From Achromobacter animicus (GTDB taxonomy: Bacteria; Pseudomonadota; Gammaproteobacteria; Burkholderiales; Burkholderiaceae_B): 64,000 nt of DNA. The stretch lies in NCBI RefSeq assembly GCF_902859585.1, contig NZ_CADIJM010000005.1:62001-126000 (forward strand). The letters run 5' to 3'. How positions within the stretch are numbered: position 1 is the first letter of the stretch; the number at the start of each line of letters is the position of its first letter. Below are positions 45,335 through 54,088 of this stretch, one piece after another. Under the pieces are notes generated by a model that ran no database searches, was not told the origin of the DNA, and saw only the letters and a program-made list of their open reading frames with translations. A program made the position numbers and the translations under genes.

Positions 45335-46855
45335 TCAATCGGCGACGATGTCCGCAAGCGGAACCGGACGGCCGAACAGCCAGCCCTGGCCCACTGCGGC
45401 CGGTTGGCGGGCGAGCAGATAGCTGGCCTGCGCCTCGGTTTCAATGCCCTCGATGATGAGGCTGATGCCCAGTTCCCGCGATATCGCGATGACATGGTCG
45501 ACGATCAGGGTGCCCGCGTCCTCGGCGCCGATGGCGCTGGTAAAGCTGCGGTCCAGCTTGATGGCGTCGGCCTGCATTTCAGCCAGATAGTTCAGGTTGG
45601 AATGCCCCGTGCCGAAATCGTCGATGAACACCTTGAAGCCCTTGCCGCGCAAGGTCTTGACCATTGCCAGCACATGGCCATCAGACAGCGGCGTGCCTTC
45701 GGTGATTTCCAGCGCCACGTTGCCGGGCTTCAGCCCGCGCTCGCTGACGGCGTCCAACAGGAAGTTCCGATAACCCGCGTCTTTCAAATCGGCCGCCGAC
45801 ACGTTGATGCTGACGTAGAGCGCGGGATTGCCGCGCAGGCGCTCGTGCAGGTCGCGCAGCGCCTGCGAGGTCACCAGCCGGGACAGCGCGCGGCCCAGCC
45901 CCATGGCTTCGGCCAGCGGCACGAACAGCAGGGGCGACACATCACGGCCACGGGCGCGCCACCGTGCCAGCGCCTCGAAACCCGCCAGTTGCCGGGACGC
46001 AAGCTGGCGCAGCGGCTGGTAGTGGACCTGGATGTCGCCGCCCAGGATGGCCTTGCGCAGCTCGCTCTTGGCGCTGCCCGCGTGCATGCGCCACATGACG
46101 CAAAGACCCGCCAGGAAGGCAAGGGCCAGGGCGCCGACCACGGACAGCACCATCGCCGGAAGCTGGAACCAGGCGTCGGACCGCAACCGCGACACGACGC
46201 AGATGTCGGGACCGCCGTCCGGCGCGCACAGCGAGGCGCGCCGTTCAGGCGCGAAACCCTGGTCGTCCACGTTCTCGCGCGGCATGTCCAGGTCGTGCGC
46301 GCGGCCAAAGCGCCGGTACACATGGTCGCCGTCACGCGTCACGATCTTGGCGTCGATGCCGGAACCCGGTTCCGGAAAGCCGTCGAACGCGCCCGGCGCG
46401 GTGAACACGATGATGTCGCGCATTGCCGCCATGTCGCCGATGATGCGGCGGTCGACGATATTGGCGGCGCCCACCCAGAGCTGCAGCCCGCTGGCCAACG
46501 TGAAGGCCGGCGGCGGCAGGGTCAGCGGATCGGGCAGCTTGCCCCACGCCGCGGAACAGCGCAGCATGCCGCCCAGCGTGCGGCCGATGTCGCGGATATA
46601 GGTGGAATTGAAGAGCAGCACGCGCAGGGTCGCCACATCGGCTTCGGAACACAGCGGGCCGCCCTGCGTGGCCGCAGCCATCAGGCGATGGCTTTCCTGC
46701 GCCACCCGCAGCGCGTGCGCAAGCAGCCGGGCGTTATGCCCGGCTAGTTTGTCGTCGGCCTGGTTCAGTTCGATCTGGCGTCCAGCCAGCACCCCCGCGA
46801 GGAATCCAAGCGCCGACAACAACAACACGAAAGCCGCAATTCTGGAACGTGACAT
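45335..46855 (-). CDS. CSS-motif EAL phosphodiesterase (c-di-GMP)
   Basis: A 506-aa membrane protein: membrane segment 1 at 7-24, a periplasmic CSS-type sensor of ~210 residues, membrane segment 2 near 240-260, and a cytoplasmic EAL domain with FEALARW, EITEG, DDFGTGHSNL, KLDRSF and EGIET intact. In characterised CSS-PDEs two periplasmic cysteines form a disulfide that controls activity; here C69 and C100 are spaced like them, but the motif reads C-S-A rather than C-S-S. It probably degrades c-di-GMP in response to periplasmic redox state. Start at 46855 gives the first membrane segment. Confidence 0.92.
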   Translation of the reverse strand: MSRSRIAAFVLLLSALGFLAGVLAGRQIELNQADDKLAGHNARLLAHALRVAQESHRLMAAATQGGPLCSEADVATLRVLLFNSTYIRDIGRTLGGMLRCSAAWGKLPDPLTLPPPAFTLASGLQLWVGAANIVDRRIIGDMAAMRDIIVFTAPGAFDGFPEPGSGIDAKIVTRDGDHVYRRFGRAHDLDMPRENVDDQGFAPERRASLCAPDGGPDICVVSRLRSDAWFQLPAMVLSVVGALALAFLAGLCVMWRMHAGSAKSELRKAILGGDIQVHYQPLRQLASRQLAGFEALARWRARGRDVSPLLFVPLAEAMGLGRALSRLVTSQALRDLHERLRGNPALYVSINVSAADLKDAGYRNFLLDAVSERGLKPGNVALEITEGTPLSDGHVLAMVKTLRGKGFKVFIDDFGTGHSNLNYLAEMQADAIKLDRSFTSAIGAEDAGTLIVDHVIAISRELGISLIIEGIETEAQASYLLARQPAAVGQGWLFGRPVPLADIVAD

Positions 46856-47297
46856 GGGGGACCGGTGCACATGGGCGGCGCGTGGCATGCAATTCTGCGC
46901 GTAAGGCAATGTAACCGAACTTTTAGCAGCCTAAACGGCAAATTCGACCCTCCTGACCTGCTAATTGTGGCTTTCGGAAATAGACGCGTTGCCAGGAAAG
47001 CCGATGGGCGATCCGTGCCAAAGCGCCTCTGAATCACCGGATCTACGGGGAAACCCGATATAAAACTTTGCGCGACTCCCATGATCCCGCGTTATGCACA
47101 GGGCCGAATTCGATGGCGCGCTTTCTCGGGTTTTTCCATTCAGATCAGTGGGTTGCATGCCGGGACGGGGCCAATGCAACGCGGCGCCAGGCGGCCAGAC
47201 CGCAGTTTCCGATCCGCCCGAGCGCGGGCATGCTTGCGCCTTCGGCCTTGAACGCGCCCTCGCGTGGCGGCCCCTTCGCAAGATTCTGGAGATCTCC
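46856..47297. other. Long leader between divergent genes, no gene seen
   Basis: About 440 bases between the EAL gene and the N-carbamoyl amidohydrolase gene. The frame of the latter stays open upstream to an ATG at 47094, but the encoded stretch is Pro/Arg-rich and has no family similarity. I read this as promoter and leader DNA; ATATAAAAC near 47058-47066 is AT-rich and may be part of a promoter. Confidence 0.5.
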
Positions 47298-48257
47298 GTG
47301 ACCCCCTCTTCCCCGTCCCGCAAAATGGGCCTGGCCGTCGCCCAGATGGGCGCCGTCAATCTGGCCGACACCCGCGCGGTGGTCGTGCGCCGCCTTGTCG
47401 AGATGATGCGCGAAGCCGCCGCCCGCCAGGCCGAGTTCGTCGTGTTTCCCGAACTGGCGCTGACGACGTTCTTCCCGCGCTACTGGATGGACGACGCCGA
47501 AGCGGTGGAGCGCTATTTCGAAAAGACCATGCCGAACGCCGACGTGCAGCCGCTGTTCGACACGGCGCGCGAGCTGGGCATCGGCTTTTACCTGGGCTAT
47601 GCCGAACTGACGCCGGAAGGCCGCCAGTTCAACACGGCCATCCTGGTGGACCGCAGCGCCAAGATCATCGGCAAGTACCGCAAGATCCACCTGCCGGGCC
47701 ACTCGGACCACAAGGTCGACGCCCCCTTCCAGCATCTGGAAAAGAAGTTCTTCGAAGTCGGCGACCTGGGCTTTGGCGTGTGGGAGACCAACGACGTCAA
47801 GATCGGCATGTGCCTGTGCAATGACCGCCGCTGGCCCGAGACCTACCGCGTCATGTCGCTGCAAAGCGCTGAGCTGATCGTGCTGGGCTACAACACGCCG
47901 TCGCTGAACATCCATTGGAACGAGCCCGCGCACCTGCGCACCACCACGCACGAGATCGTGCTGCAGGCCAGCGCTTACCAGAACGCGGTGTGGATCGGCG
48001 CGGCCGCCAAGTGCGGGCACGAGGACGGCCATCACATGATCGGCAGCTCGATGATCGTCGCGCCGTCCGGCGAGATCGTGGCCCGCGCCAGCGGCGAGGA
48101 AGACGAAGTCATCACCGCGCGCATCGATCTGGGGATGGGCCAGACCTTCCGCGACCACGTGTTCAACTTCGCCAAGCATCGCAGCCCGCATCACTACAAG
48201 CTCATCGTCGAGCGCACCGGCGCGGGCGATCCGCTGCCCCGGCCCGACGTGGATTGA
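47298..48257 (+). CDS. N-carbamoyl-D-amino acid hydrolase
   Basis: A 319-aa nitrilase-superfamily enzyme closely matching D-carbamoylases: E52 (FPELALTTFFPRYW), K129 (YRKIHLPG) and C174 (CLCNDRRWPE) form the triad, and HSDHK and the HIWE/IHWNEPAHL-type substrate region are present. It hydrolyses N-carbamoyl-D-amino acids to D-amino acids, CO2 and ammonia. Start chosen: GTG at 47298 with GGAG seven bases upstream. A perfect terminator follows. No hydantoinase gene is in the window. Confidence 0.92.
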   Translation: MTPSSPSRKMGLAVAQMGAVNLADTRAVVVRRLVEMMREAAARQAEFVVFPELALTTFFPRYWMDDAEAVERYFEKTMPNADVQPLFDTARELGIGFYLGYAELTPEGRQFNTAILVDRSAKIIGKYRKIHLPGHSDHKVDAPFQHLEKKFFEVGDLGFGVWETNDVKIGMCLCNDRRWPETYRVMSLQSAELIVLGYNTPSLNIHWNEPAHLRTTTHEIVLQASAYQNAVWIGAAAKCGHEDGHHMIGSSMIVAPSGEIVARASGEEDEVITARIDLGMGQTFRDHVFNFAKHRSPHHYKLIVERTGAGDPLPRPDVD

Positions 48258-48283
48258 CGCCGTTCGCCTGCGGTAAGCGACCC

Positions 48284-48315
48284 ATTGCCCGCGTCATCGC
48301 GGGCAATTTTCTTTT
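48284..48315 (+). terminator. Rho-independent terminator
   Basis: ATTGCCCGCG (48284-48293), TCAT loop, CGCGGGCAAT (48298-48307), then TTTCTTTT. Perfect 10-bp stem with T-tract, 26 bases after the carbamoylase stop. Confidence 0.93.
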
Positions 48316-48387
48316 GGCGGCCGCGCCCTGCACGCTGCTAGACTGCCCGAGGCCCCTTGATTGACCGACCACGCAGGCAACGATCCG

Positions 48388-49323
48388 ATGCGCTTAATCG
48401 ACACCGAACAGACCCGCAACGCCCTGTCCTTCGACACCGTCATTCCCGCCCTGCGGGACGCCTTCCGCGAAGACGCCACGGTGCCCGCCCGCCACGTGCA
48501 CGCCATCCAGTCCGGCAACGCGCACGGCACGTCGCTGATCATGCCGGCGTGGAGCGACCGCGGGTATTTTGGCGTGAAGATCATCAACATCTTTCCCGAG
48601 AACACGCATCAGGGCCTGCCGGGCCTGCACGCCACGTACAACCTGTACAGCGCCACCACGGGCGTGCCGGTTGCGCAGGTCGACGGCGATATCGTCACCG
48701 TATACCGTACCGCGGGCGCGGCGGCGCTGGGCGCGGACTACCTGGCGCGCGCCGATGCCCGCACGCTGCTGATCGTGGGATCCGGCCGCATCGCCGGGCT
48801 GGTGGCGCAGGCCATGCGCACGGTGCGCCCGATCCAGCGCGTGCTGGTATGGAACGTTCGGCCAGCCGGCGCCGAGACGCTGGCGGCCGGCCTGCGCGAG
48901 CAAGGCTTCGATGCGCAGGCGGTCACTGACCTGCAGGCAGCCGCCGGGCAGGCCGACATCGTCAGCTGCGCCACGCTGTCCACCGAACCGCTTATCCACG
49001 GCGCGTGGCTGCGCCCCGGCACGCATTTGGATCTGATCGGCAGCTTTAAGCCGGAAATGCGCGAGACGGACCCCGCGTGCTTTGACGGCACCACCGTCTA
49101 TGTCGATACCGACGAGGCGCCGACCAAGTCCGGCGACCTGCTCTCGGCATTCGACGCCGGCGTGCTGACGCGCGAAGGCATCAAAGGCAACCTGCACCAG
49201 CTCGCCAAAGGCGAGGCCCCCGGACGGCGCAACGATCAGGAGATCACGGTGTTCAAGGCGGTGGGCAGCGCGCTGGAAGACCTGACGCTGGCGACGCTGG
49301 TGTATGAATCCGTGAAGGAATGA
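48388..49323 (+). CDS. Ornithine cyclodeaminase / mu-crystallin family enzyme
   Basis: A 311-aa NAD(P)-dependent enzyme of the OCD/mu-crystallin family. Substrate-side residues in GVKIINIFPEN, the VYRTAGAAALG helix, the Rossmann motif VGSGRIAG and the DLIGSFKPEMRE block are conserved. Relatives include ornithine cyclodeaminase, pyrroline-2-carboxylate reductase and ketimine reductase; the exact reaction is not decided. It lies between a D-carbamoylase (separated by a terminator) and a quinone reductase, in the same direction. Confidence 0.85.
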   Translation: MRLIDTEQTRNALSFDTVIPALRDAFREDATVPARHVHAIQSGNAHGTSLIMPAWSDRGYFGVKIINIFPENTHQGLPGLHATYNLYSATTGVPVAQVDGDIVTVYRTAGAAALGADYLARADARTLLIVGSGRIAGLVAQAMRTVRPIQRVLVWNVRPAGAETLAAGLREQGFDAQAVTDLQAAAGQADIVSCATLSTEPLIHGAWLRPGTHLDLIGSFKPEMRETDPACFDGTTVYVDTDEAPTKSGDLLSAFDAGVLTREGIKGNLHQLAKGEAPGRRNDQEITVFKAVGSALEDLTLATLVYESVKE

Positions 49324-49364
49324 GGGCAGATGGTGCTTTACCCATAACGCAAAGGAGACAACGC

Positions 49365-50345
49365 ATGACGCAGTCACGTTCCATCCAATTGACCGAGTTC
49401 GGCGGCCCGGAAGTCATGCGGCTTGTCGACGCCGACCTGCCGCCCCCGGGGCCGGACGAAGCGCAGCTGCGCCAGACGGCCATCGGGTTCAACTACATCG
49501 ACATCTATCAGCGCGCGGGCAAGTATCCGCTGCCCACGCCGACAGGCCTGGGGCATGAAGCAGCCGGCGTGATCGAGGCGGTGGGCGCAGGCGTGACGGA
49601 CCTGCGCGTGGGCGACCATGTCGTCTACATGAACGCCGGCGTGGGCGCCTACGCCGACCGGCGCAACGTGCCGGCCGCCAAACTGGTGAAGATCCCGGCG
49701 GCTATCTCCGACGAAGTCGCCGCCGCCGTGTTCTTCAAGGCCATGACGGCGCAATACCTGGTCAAGAAAACCTATGCGGTCCAACCCGGCGACATTGTGC
49801 TGGTGCACGCGGCCGCGGGCGGGGTCGGACAGATTCTGAGCGGATGGGCGCATGCGCTGGGCGCCAGGGTCATCGGCACGGCGGGCTCGCCCGCGAAGTG
49901 CGAGGCCGCGCGGGCGGCCGGTTGCGATGTGGCCATCGACTACACGCAGGAAGACTGGGTCCAGCAGGTGATCGCGGCCACGGGCGGAAAAAAGGCGCGC
50001 GTCGTCTACGACTCCGTGGCCCGGCACACGTTCATGGGATCGCTGGACTGCGCCGCGCCATTCGGCATGGTGGTGCTGTTCGGCGCGGCGTCCGGCCCTG
50101 CCCCGGCCATCGATCCGGAACTGCTGAACAAGAAGGGGTGCCTGTTCCTGACGCGTCCGTCCGTGTTTCCGCACAACGCGGACACGCAGACGTTCCGCGC
50201 CAATGCGGCGGACGTCTTCGACGCCATGCAAAGTGGCGCGGTCCGCGCGGCCATCGGGGCGCGCTATCCCCTGGCGCAGATCCAGGACGCGCATCGCGCC
50301 GCTGAAAGCCGCACGGTCACTGGCGCCATCGTCATCACGCCCTGA
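49365..50345 (+). CDS. NADPH:quinone oxidoreductase (zinc-independent MDR family)
   Basis: A 326-aa medium-chain reductase of the Qor type. FNYIDIYQRAGKYP, PTGLGHEAAGVIE, the NADPH motif AAAGGVGQI and a C-terminal IGARYPLAQIQDAHRAAE helix match QOR; zinc cysteines are absent. It reduces quinones by one or two electrons. AAAGGAG lies nine bases before the ATG at 49365. It follows the OCD-family gene by 41 bases, possibly in one transcript. Confidence 0.9.
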   Translation: MTQSRSIQLTEFGGPEVMRLVDADLPPPGPDEAQLRQTAIGFNYIDIYQRAGKYPLPTPTGLGHEAAGVIEAVGAGVTDLRVGDHVVYMNAGVGAYADRRNVPAAKLVKIPAAISDEVAAAVFFKAMTAQYLVKKTYAVQPGDIVLVHAAAGGVGQILSGWAHALGARVIGTAGSPAKCEAARAAGCDVAIDYTQEDWVQQVIAATGGKKARVVYDSVARHTFMGSLDCAAPFGMVVLFGAASGPAPAIDPELLNKKGCLFLTRPSVFPHNADTQTFRANAADVFDAMQSGAVRAAIGARYPLAQIQDAHRAAESRTVTGAIVITP

Positions 50346-50376
50346 TCGACGACGCGGGGGCCGGCACCACGCAAAG

Positions 50377-51312
50377 TCAGGCCCCCGCCAGCTCCATCGG
50401 CAGATGCTCGCGCATGATCTCGATGAAGCGCCGCAGGCGCGCCGGCTGAAAGCGCGACGGCGCATAGACGAGGAAGACGGGCAGGGCGTCCGCACGCCAC
50501 TGCGGCGCCAGGTGCACCAGGCGGCCGGCGGCCAGATCGGGTTGCATGGCCCACGCCGATCCCAGCGCCACGCCCAGCCCCTGGATGGCCGCGTTGCGCA
50601 GCGCGTGCAGGCCGTCGGTGGACAGGCGCGGCTGAATGTCGAAAGACTGTCTGTCGCCGCTGCCGCAGTGCGTGAGGGTCACCTCGGTGCGATAGAAGGT
50701 GCGCAGCGCCAGCCACGGCAGGCGCGCCAGATCCGACGGATCCTGCGGAACCGGCCCGCCCGCAAGCAGGTCCGGTGACGCCACGACGATGCGCGGCACC
50801 TCGCCCAGCTTCACCGCAATCACTGACGGATCGGTCACCGCCCCGACGCGGATCGCACAATCCACGTTCTCGGCGATCAGGTCCGGCATGCGGTCATGCA
50901 GCAGCCACTCCACCCGCATGTTCGGATAACGCTTCAGGTATTTGGCCAGCGGCTCGATGAACTGATCCTGGCCGAACACGTGCGGCGCCACCACACGCAG
51001 CATTCCCGCCGGGTCATCGTCCGCGCCGCGCACCTCGCTCTCGAAGGACTGCCAGCTGGCCAGCAGCTCCTTGCCGCGCTCGTAGCAGCGCTGGCCGTCT
51101 TCGGTCAGGCGGATGGCGTGGGTGGAGCGCTTCAAAAGGCGTACGCCCATGGTGCGTTCCAGCAGTTGCAGGCGGCGGCTGACGGTAGGCTGAGTGCCGC
51201 CCATCTGGGCGGCGGCGGCGGACAGGCTGCCGGCCTCGACGATGCGCACGAAGGTTTCGATCAGCAGCATGCGGTCGGTGCCGGCTGCGGCGGGGAGGGC
51301 GGAGGCGGTCAT
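50377..51312 (-). CDS. LysR-family transcriptional regulator
   Basis: A 311-aa LysR protein with an N-terminal winged helix (FVRIVEAGSLSAAAAQMGGTQPTVSRRL) and a periplasmic-binding-like effector domain ending in a FIEIMREHLP helix. It is of the AaeR/DsdC-like CrgA subgroup by its helix pattern. Two starts are possible, 51312 or 51270. A LysR-type box overlaps the first, which slightly favours 51270. It is divergent from an MFS transporter it probably controls. Confidence 0.92.
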   Translation of the reverse strand: MTASALPAAAGTDRMLLIETFVRIVEAGSLSAAAAQMGGTQPTVSRRLQLLERTMGVRLLKRSTHAIRLTEDGQRCYERGKELLASWQSFESEVRGADDDPAGMLRVVAPHVFGQDQFIEPLAKYLKRYPNMRVEWLLHDRMPDLIAENVDCAIRVGAVTDPSVIAVKLGEVPRIVVASPDLLAGGPVPQDPSDLARLPWLALRTFYRTEVTLTHCGSGDRQSFDIQPRLSTDGLHALRNAAIQGLGVALGSAWAMQPDLAAGRLVHLAPQWRADALPVFLVYAPSRFQPARLRRFIEIMREHLPMELAGA

Positions 51313-51325
51313 ACGCCTATCGTAT
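51311..51325. promoter_or_regulatory. LysR-type operator ATAC-N7-GTAT
   Basis: ATAC at 51311-51314 and GTAT at 51322-51325 are separated by 7 bases, the form of T-N11-A boxes bound by LysR regulators. It overlaps the upstream candidate start codon of the LysR gene in the divergent promoter. Confidence 0.6.
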
Positions 51326-51409
51326 AACGCCTGTACCCGAAGGTCGGCTACCAAAACCCCGGCGGCACGCCCAGAATCTGCCCCGTACCCAAAGCCACCG
51401 GACACCACC

Positions 51410-52630
51410 ATGTCATCCTCCAATTCCCACCCCTCCCTATCGCGCGGCCTGGTCTTCCTGCTGGCCGTGGGCGCCGGCCTGGGCGTCGCCTCCCTTTACT
51501 ACAGCCAGCCGATGCTTGGCGTGCTGGGCGCGGACATCCACGCCAGCGCCGAGACGCTGGGCTGGATTCCGACGCTGACGCAGCTGGGCTACGCCTTCGG
51601 CATCCTGATGCTGGCGCCGCTGGGCGACCGCTATGACCGCAAGCGCATCATCCTGGTGAAAGCCGCCGTGCTGGCCCTGGCGCTGCTGCTGGCCGGCGCG
51701 TCGCCGACGATCGGCCTGCTGCTGGCTGCCAGCTTCGCCATCGGCCTGTCCGCCACGCTGGCACAGGACATCGTGCCGGCGGCCGCGCATCTCGCCCCGG
51801 CCGACCAGCGCGGCAAGATCGTCGGCACCGTCATGACGGGCTTGTTGCTGGGCATCCTGCTGTCGCGGGTGGTCAGCGGCTTTGTGGCCGAGCAATTCGG
51901 CTGGCGCATGATGTTCGCGGCCGCCGCCGTCAGCATCGTGGCGCTGGGCGCGGCCCTGTGGCGCGGCCTGCCGCGGTTCGAGCCGTCGACGCGGCTCGCC
52001 TACAGCGCGCTGCTGGGTTCGCTGCTGACGCTGTGGCGCCAGCACCCCGGCCTGCGCCGCGCCGCCACCGCGCAGGGTCTGCTGTCGCTGGGCTTCAGCG
52101 CCTTCTGGTCGACGCTGGCCGTGATGCTGCACGACGCGCCGTTCCACCTGGGCGCGGGCGCTGCCGGCGCGTTCGGTCTTGCCGGCGCCGCGGGCGCCCT
52201 GGCCGCGCCGCTGGCTGGCCGCGTGGCCGACACGCGGGGTCCGCTGGCGGTCGCCAGCCTGGGCGCCGGCCTGACGATGGTGTCGTTTGCCGCGATGATC
52301 TTCCTGCCCTTTTTGCCCACGCATGCCGCGCTGTGGCTCATCGGCGGCGCCGCGGTCGGCTTCGACCTGGGCATCCAGACCTCGCTGATCGCGCATCAAA
52401 GCATCGTCTACGGCATCGATCCGGCCGCCCGCAGCCGCCTGAACGCCATCCTGATGACGGGCGTCTTCATCGGCATGGCCGCCGGCGGCGCACTGGGCAG
52501 CCTGGCGCTGGCCCACTGGGGCTGGACCGGCGTGACGCTGACCGCAGCCGGCGCCGCGGCCGCCGCCCTGGCCCTGCGCCTGTGGCCCGCCAGCAACCGC
52601 AACGGCGAGGCCAGCCGCTACGCGGCGTGA
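51410..52630 (+). CDS. MFS transporter, 12 helices (arabinose-efflux/YgaY-like)
   Basis: A 406-aa MFS permease with motif A PLGDRYDRKRIIL after helix 2 and a repeat GRVADTRG after helix 8. The YYSQPMLGVL segment in helix 1 is typical of the YgaY/NepI-like drug efflux group. It is divergent from LysR across 97 bases that contain an ATAC-N7-GTAT box, so its expression is likely effector-dependent. The substrate is unknown. Confidence 0.9.
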   Translation: MSSSNSHPSLSRGLVFLLAVGAGLGVASLYYSQPMLGVLGADIHASAETLGWIPTLTQLGYAFGILMLAPLGDRYDRKRIILVKAAVLALALLLAGASPTIGLLLAASFAIGLSATLAQDIVPAAAHLAPADQRGKIVGTVMTGLLLGILLSRVVSGFVAEQFGWRMMFAAAAVSIVALGAALWRGLPRFEPSTRLAYSALLGSLLTLWRQHPGLRRAATAQGLLSLGFSAFWSTLAVMLHDAPFHLGAGAAGAFGLAGAAGALAAPLAGRVADTRGPLAVASLGAGLTMVSFAAMIFLPFLPTHAALWLIGGAAVGFDLGIQTSLIAHQSIVYGIDPAARSRLNAILMTGVFIGMAAGGALGSLALAHWGWTGVTLTAAGAAAAALALRLWPASNRNGEASRYAA

Positions 52631-52635
52631 GGATC

Positions 52636-52662
52636 GGGCCGGCGCTTTGCGCGCCGGCCCTT
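52636..52662. terminator. Bidirectional hairpin between convergent genes
   Basis: GGGCCGGCGC (52636-52645), TTTGC loop, GCGCCGGCCC (52651-52660): perfect 10-bp stem 6 bases after the MFS stop and 7 bases from the aldehyde dehydrogenase stop. The T-tract is only TT, so efficiency is uncertain. Confidence 0.65.
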
Positions 52663-52666
52663 GCCG

Positions 52667-54088
52667 CTACACCAGCACCGACACCGTCTGCGTGTTGGTG
52701 TATTCCAGCAGTCCGTCCAGCGCGTTTTCCACCCCCACGCCCGACTGCTTGTGCCCGCCAAAGGGCACGTCGGGCGACATGACGTGGATGTGGTTGATCC
52801 ACACGGTGCCGGTCTCCAGCCGCCGCGCAATCGATTGCGCCAGGGCCACATCCTTGGACCACACCGAACCGCCCAATCCGTAGTCGGTGTCGTTGGCCCG
52901 CCGGATCACCTCATCGATATCGCGGTACTTCAACAGCGGCAGCACCGGCCCGAAGGCCTCTTCGACCACGCTGCGCGCATCGTCGGGCGGATTGTCCAGG
53001 ATGGTGACCGGCACGAAGTAGCCCTTGCCCTCAGGCACCTCGCCTCCCGTCAGAAAGCGCACGCCGGTCCGGTGCGCGTCGGCGATCAAATCTTTCACGC
53101 GTTCGAACTGCGCGCGGTTCTGGATGGGGCCGAGTCCGGTGCCGGGCTGCGAACCGTCACCCACGATGACGTTGGCCGCCTCGCCCGCCAGCGCGTCGGC
53201 AAACGCGTCATAGATGGACTCGTGCACGTACAACCGCTTGGTCGCCAGGCAATACTGCGACGAGTTGCGGAACGCGCCCCAGAACAGCTTGGCCGCCGTT
53301 TCCTTCACATCGACATCGGGCAGCACGATGGCCGCGTCGTTGCCGCCCAGCTCCAGCGTCACCCGCTTGAGCCGGCTTGACGCGCTTTGCATGACGCGGC
53401 GGCCGGTCACCGTGGACCCGGTGAAGGCGATCTTGTCGATGCCGGGATGCTCGGTCAGCCACGGCCCAAGACGGTCGCCGCCGCTGACCACGTTCAGCAC
53501 GCCGGGCGGCAGCAGGCCGCGAAACAGTTCGCCCATCTTCAATGAGGTCAGCGGCGTGTACGGCGAGGGCTTGAGCACCACCGTGTTGCCGGCCAGCAGC
53601 GCCGGCGCGATCTTCCAGATGGCCAGCGTCATCGGAAAATTCCACGGCGCAATGGCGGCGACCACGCCGATCGGCACGCGCCGCGTTTCGAACCGGTGGC
53701 CCGCGCCGCTGTCATGATGTTCCACCGGCAGGTCGCGCGCGGCAAAGGCACGCAGCCAGGCAACGCAGCGGCCCACTTCTGCGCGCGCGTCCGCGTGCGG
53801 CTTGCCTTGCTCGCGCGTCAACAGGCGCATGAAGCCGTCGGCGTGCTGTTCAAGTTCATCGGCCATCTTGCGCAGCGCCGCCTGGCGCTCGCCGATAGGG
53901 CGGTCGCGCCAGGGGCCAAACGCCGCGCGGGCCGCCGCGATGGCGGCGTTCAACTGGTCCAGCGACGCATCGGGCACGGCCGCGATGCGTTCCTCGGTGG
54001 CGGGGTTGAGTACGTCGAAGGTCTGCGGCGACGTCTCCGCGCGGCCGTTCACCGTCATCGTGTAATCGGAATCCAGATTGATGCTCAT
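52667..54088 (-). CDS. Aldehyde dehydrogenase of an alcohol-oxidation operon
   Basis: A 473-aa aldehyde dehydrogenase with N150 (PWNF), E246 (ELGGND) and nucleophile C280. The Cys context is NSSQYCLATKRLYV rather than the common GQxC, a variant seen in a subset of aromatic or aliphatic aldehyde dehydrogenases. Its ATG overlaps the stop of the alcohol dehydrogenase gene (ATGA), so it takes the aldehyde made by that enzyme to the acid. It is third in the operon binding protein-ADH-ALDH. Confidence 0.92.
   Translation of the reverse strand: MSINLDSDYTMTVNGRAETSPQTFDVLNPATEERIAAVPDASLDQLNAAIAAARAAFGPWRDRPIGERQAALRKMADELEQHADGFMRLLTREQGKPHADARAEVGRCVAWLRAFAARDLPVEHHDSGAGHRFETRRVPIGVVAAIAPWNFPMTLAIWKIAPALLAGNTVVLKPSPYTPLTSLKMGELFRGLLPPGVLNVVSGGDRLGPWLTEHPGIDKIAFTGSTVTGRRVMQSASSRLKRVTLELGGNDAAIVLPDVDVKETAAKLFWGAFRNSSQYCLATKRLYVHESIYDAFADALAGEAANVIVGDGSQPGTGLGPIQNRAQFERVKDLIADAHRTGVRFLTGGEVPEGKGYFVPVTILDNPPDDARSVVEEAFGPVLPLLKYRDIDEVIRRANDTDYGLGGSVWSKDVALAQSIARRLETGTVWINHIHVMSPDVPFGGHKQSGVGVENALDGLLEYTNTQTVSVLV

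Noticed and set aside
47094-47297. A 68-residue N-terminal extension of the D-carbamoylase
   Set aside because: The frame is open, but the encoded segment is not conserved-looking, while the GTG at 47298 has a ribosome site and begins the known family sequence.
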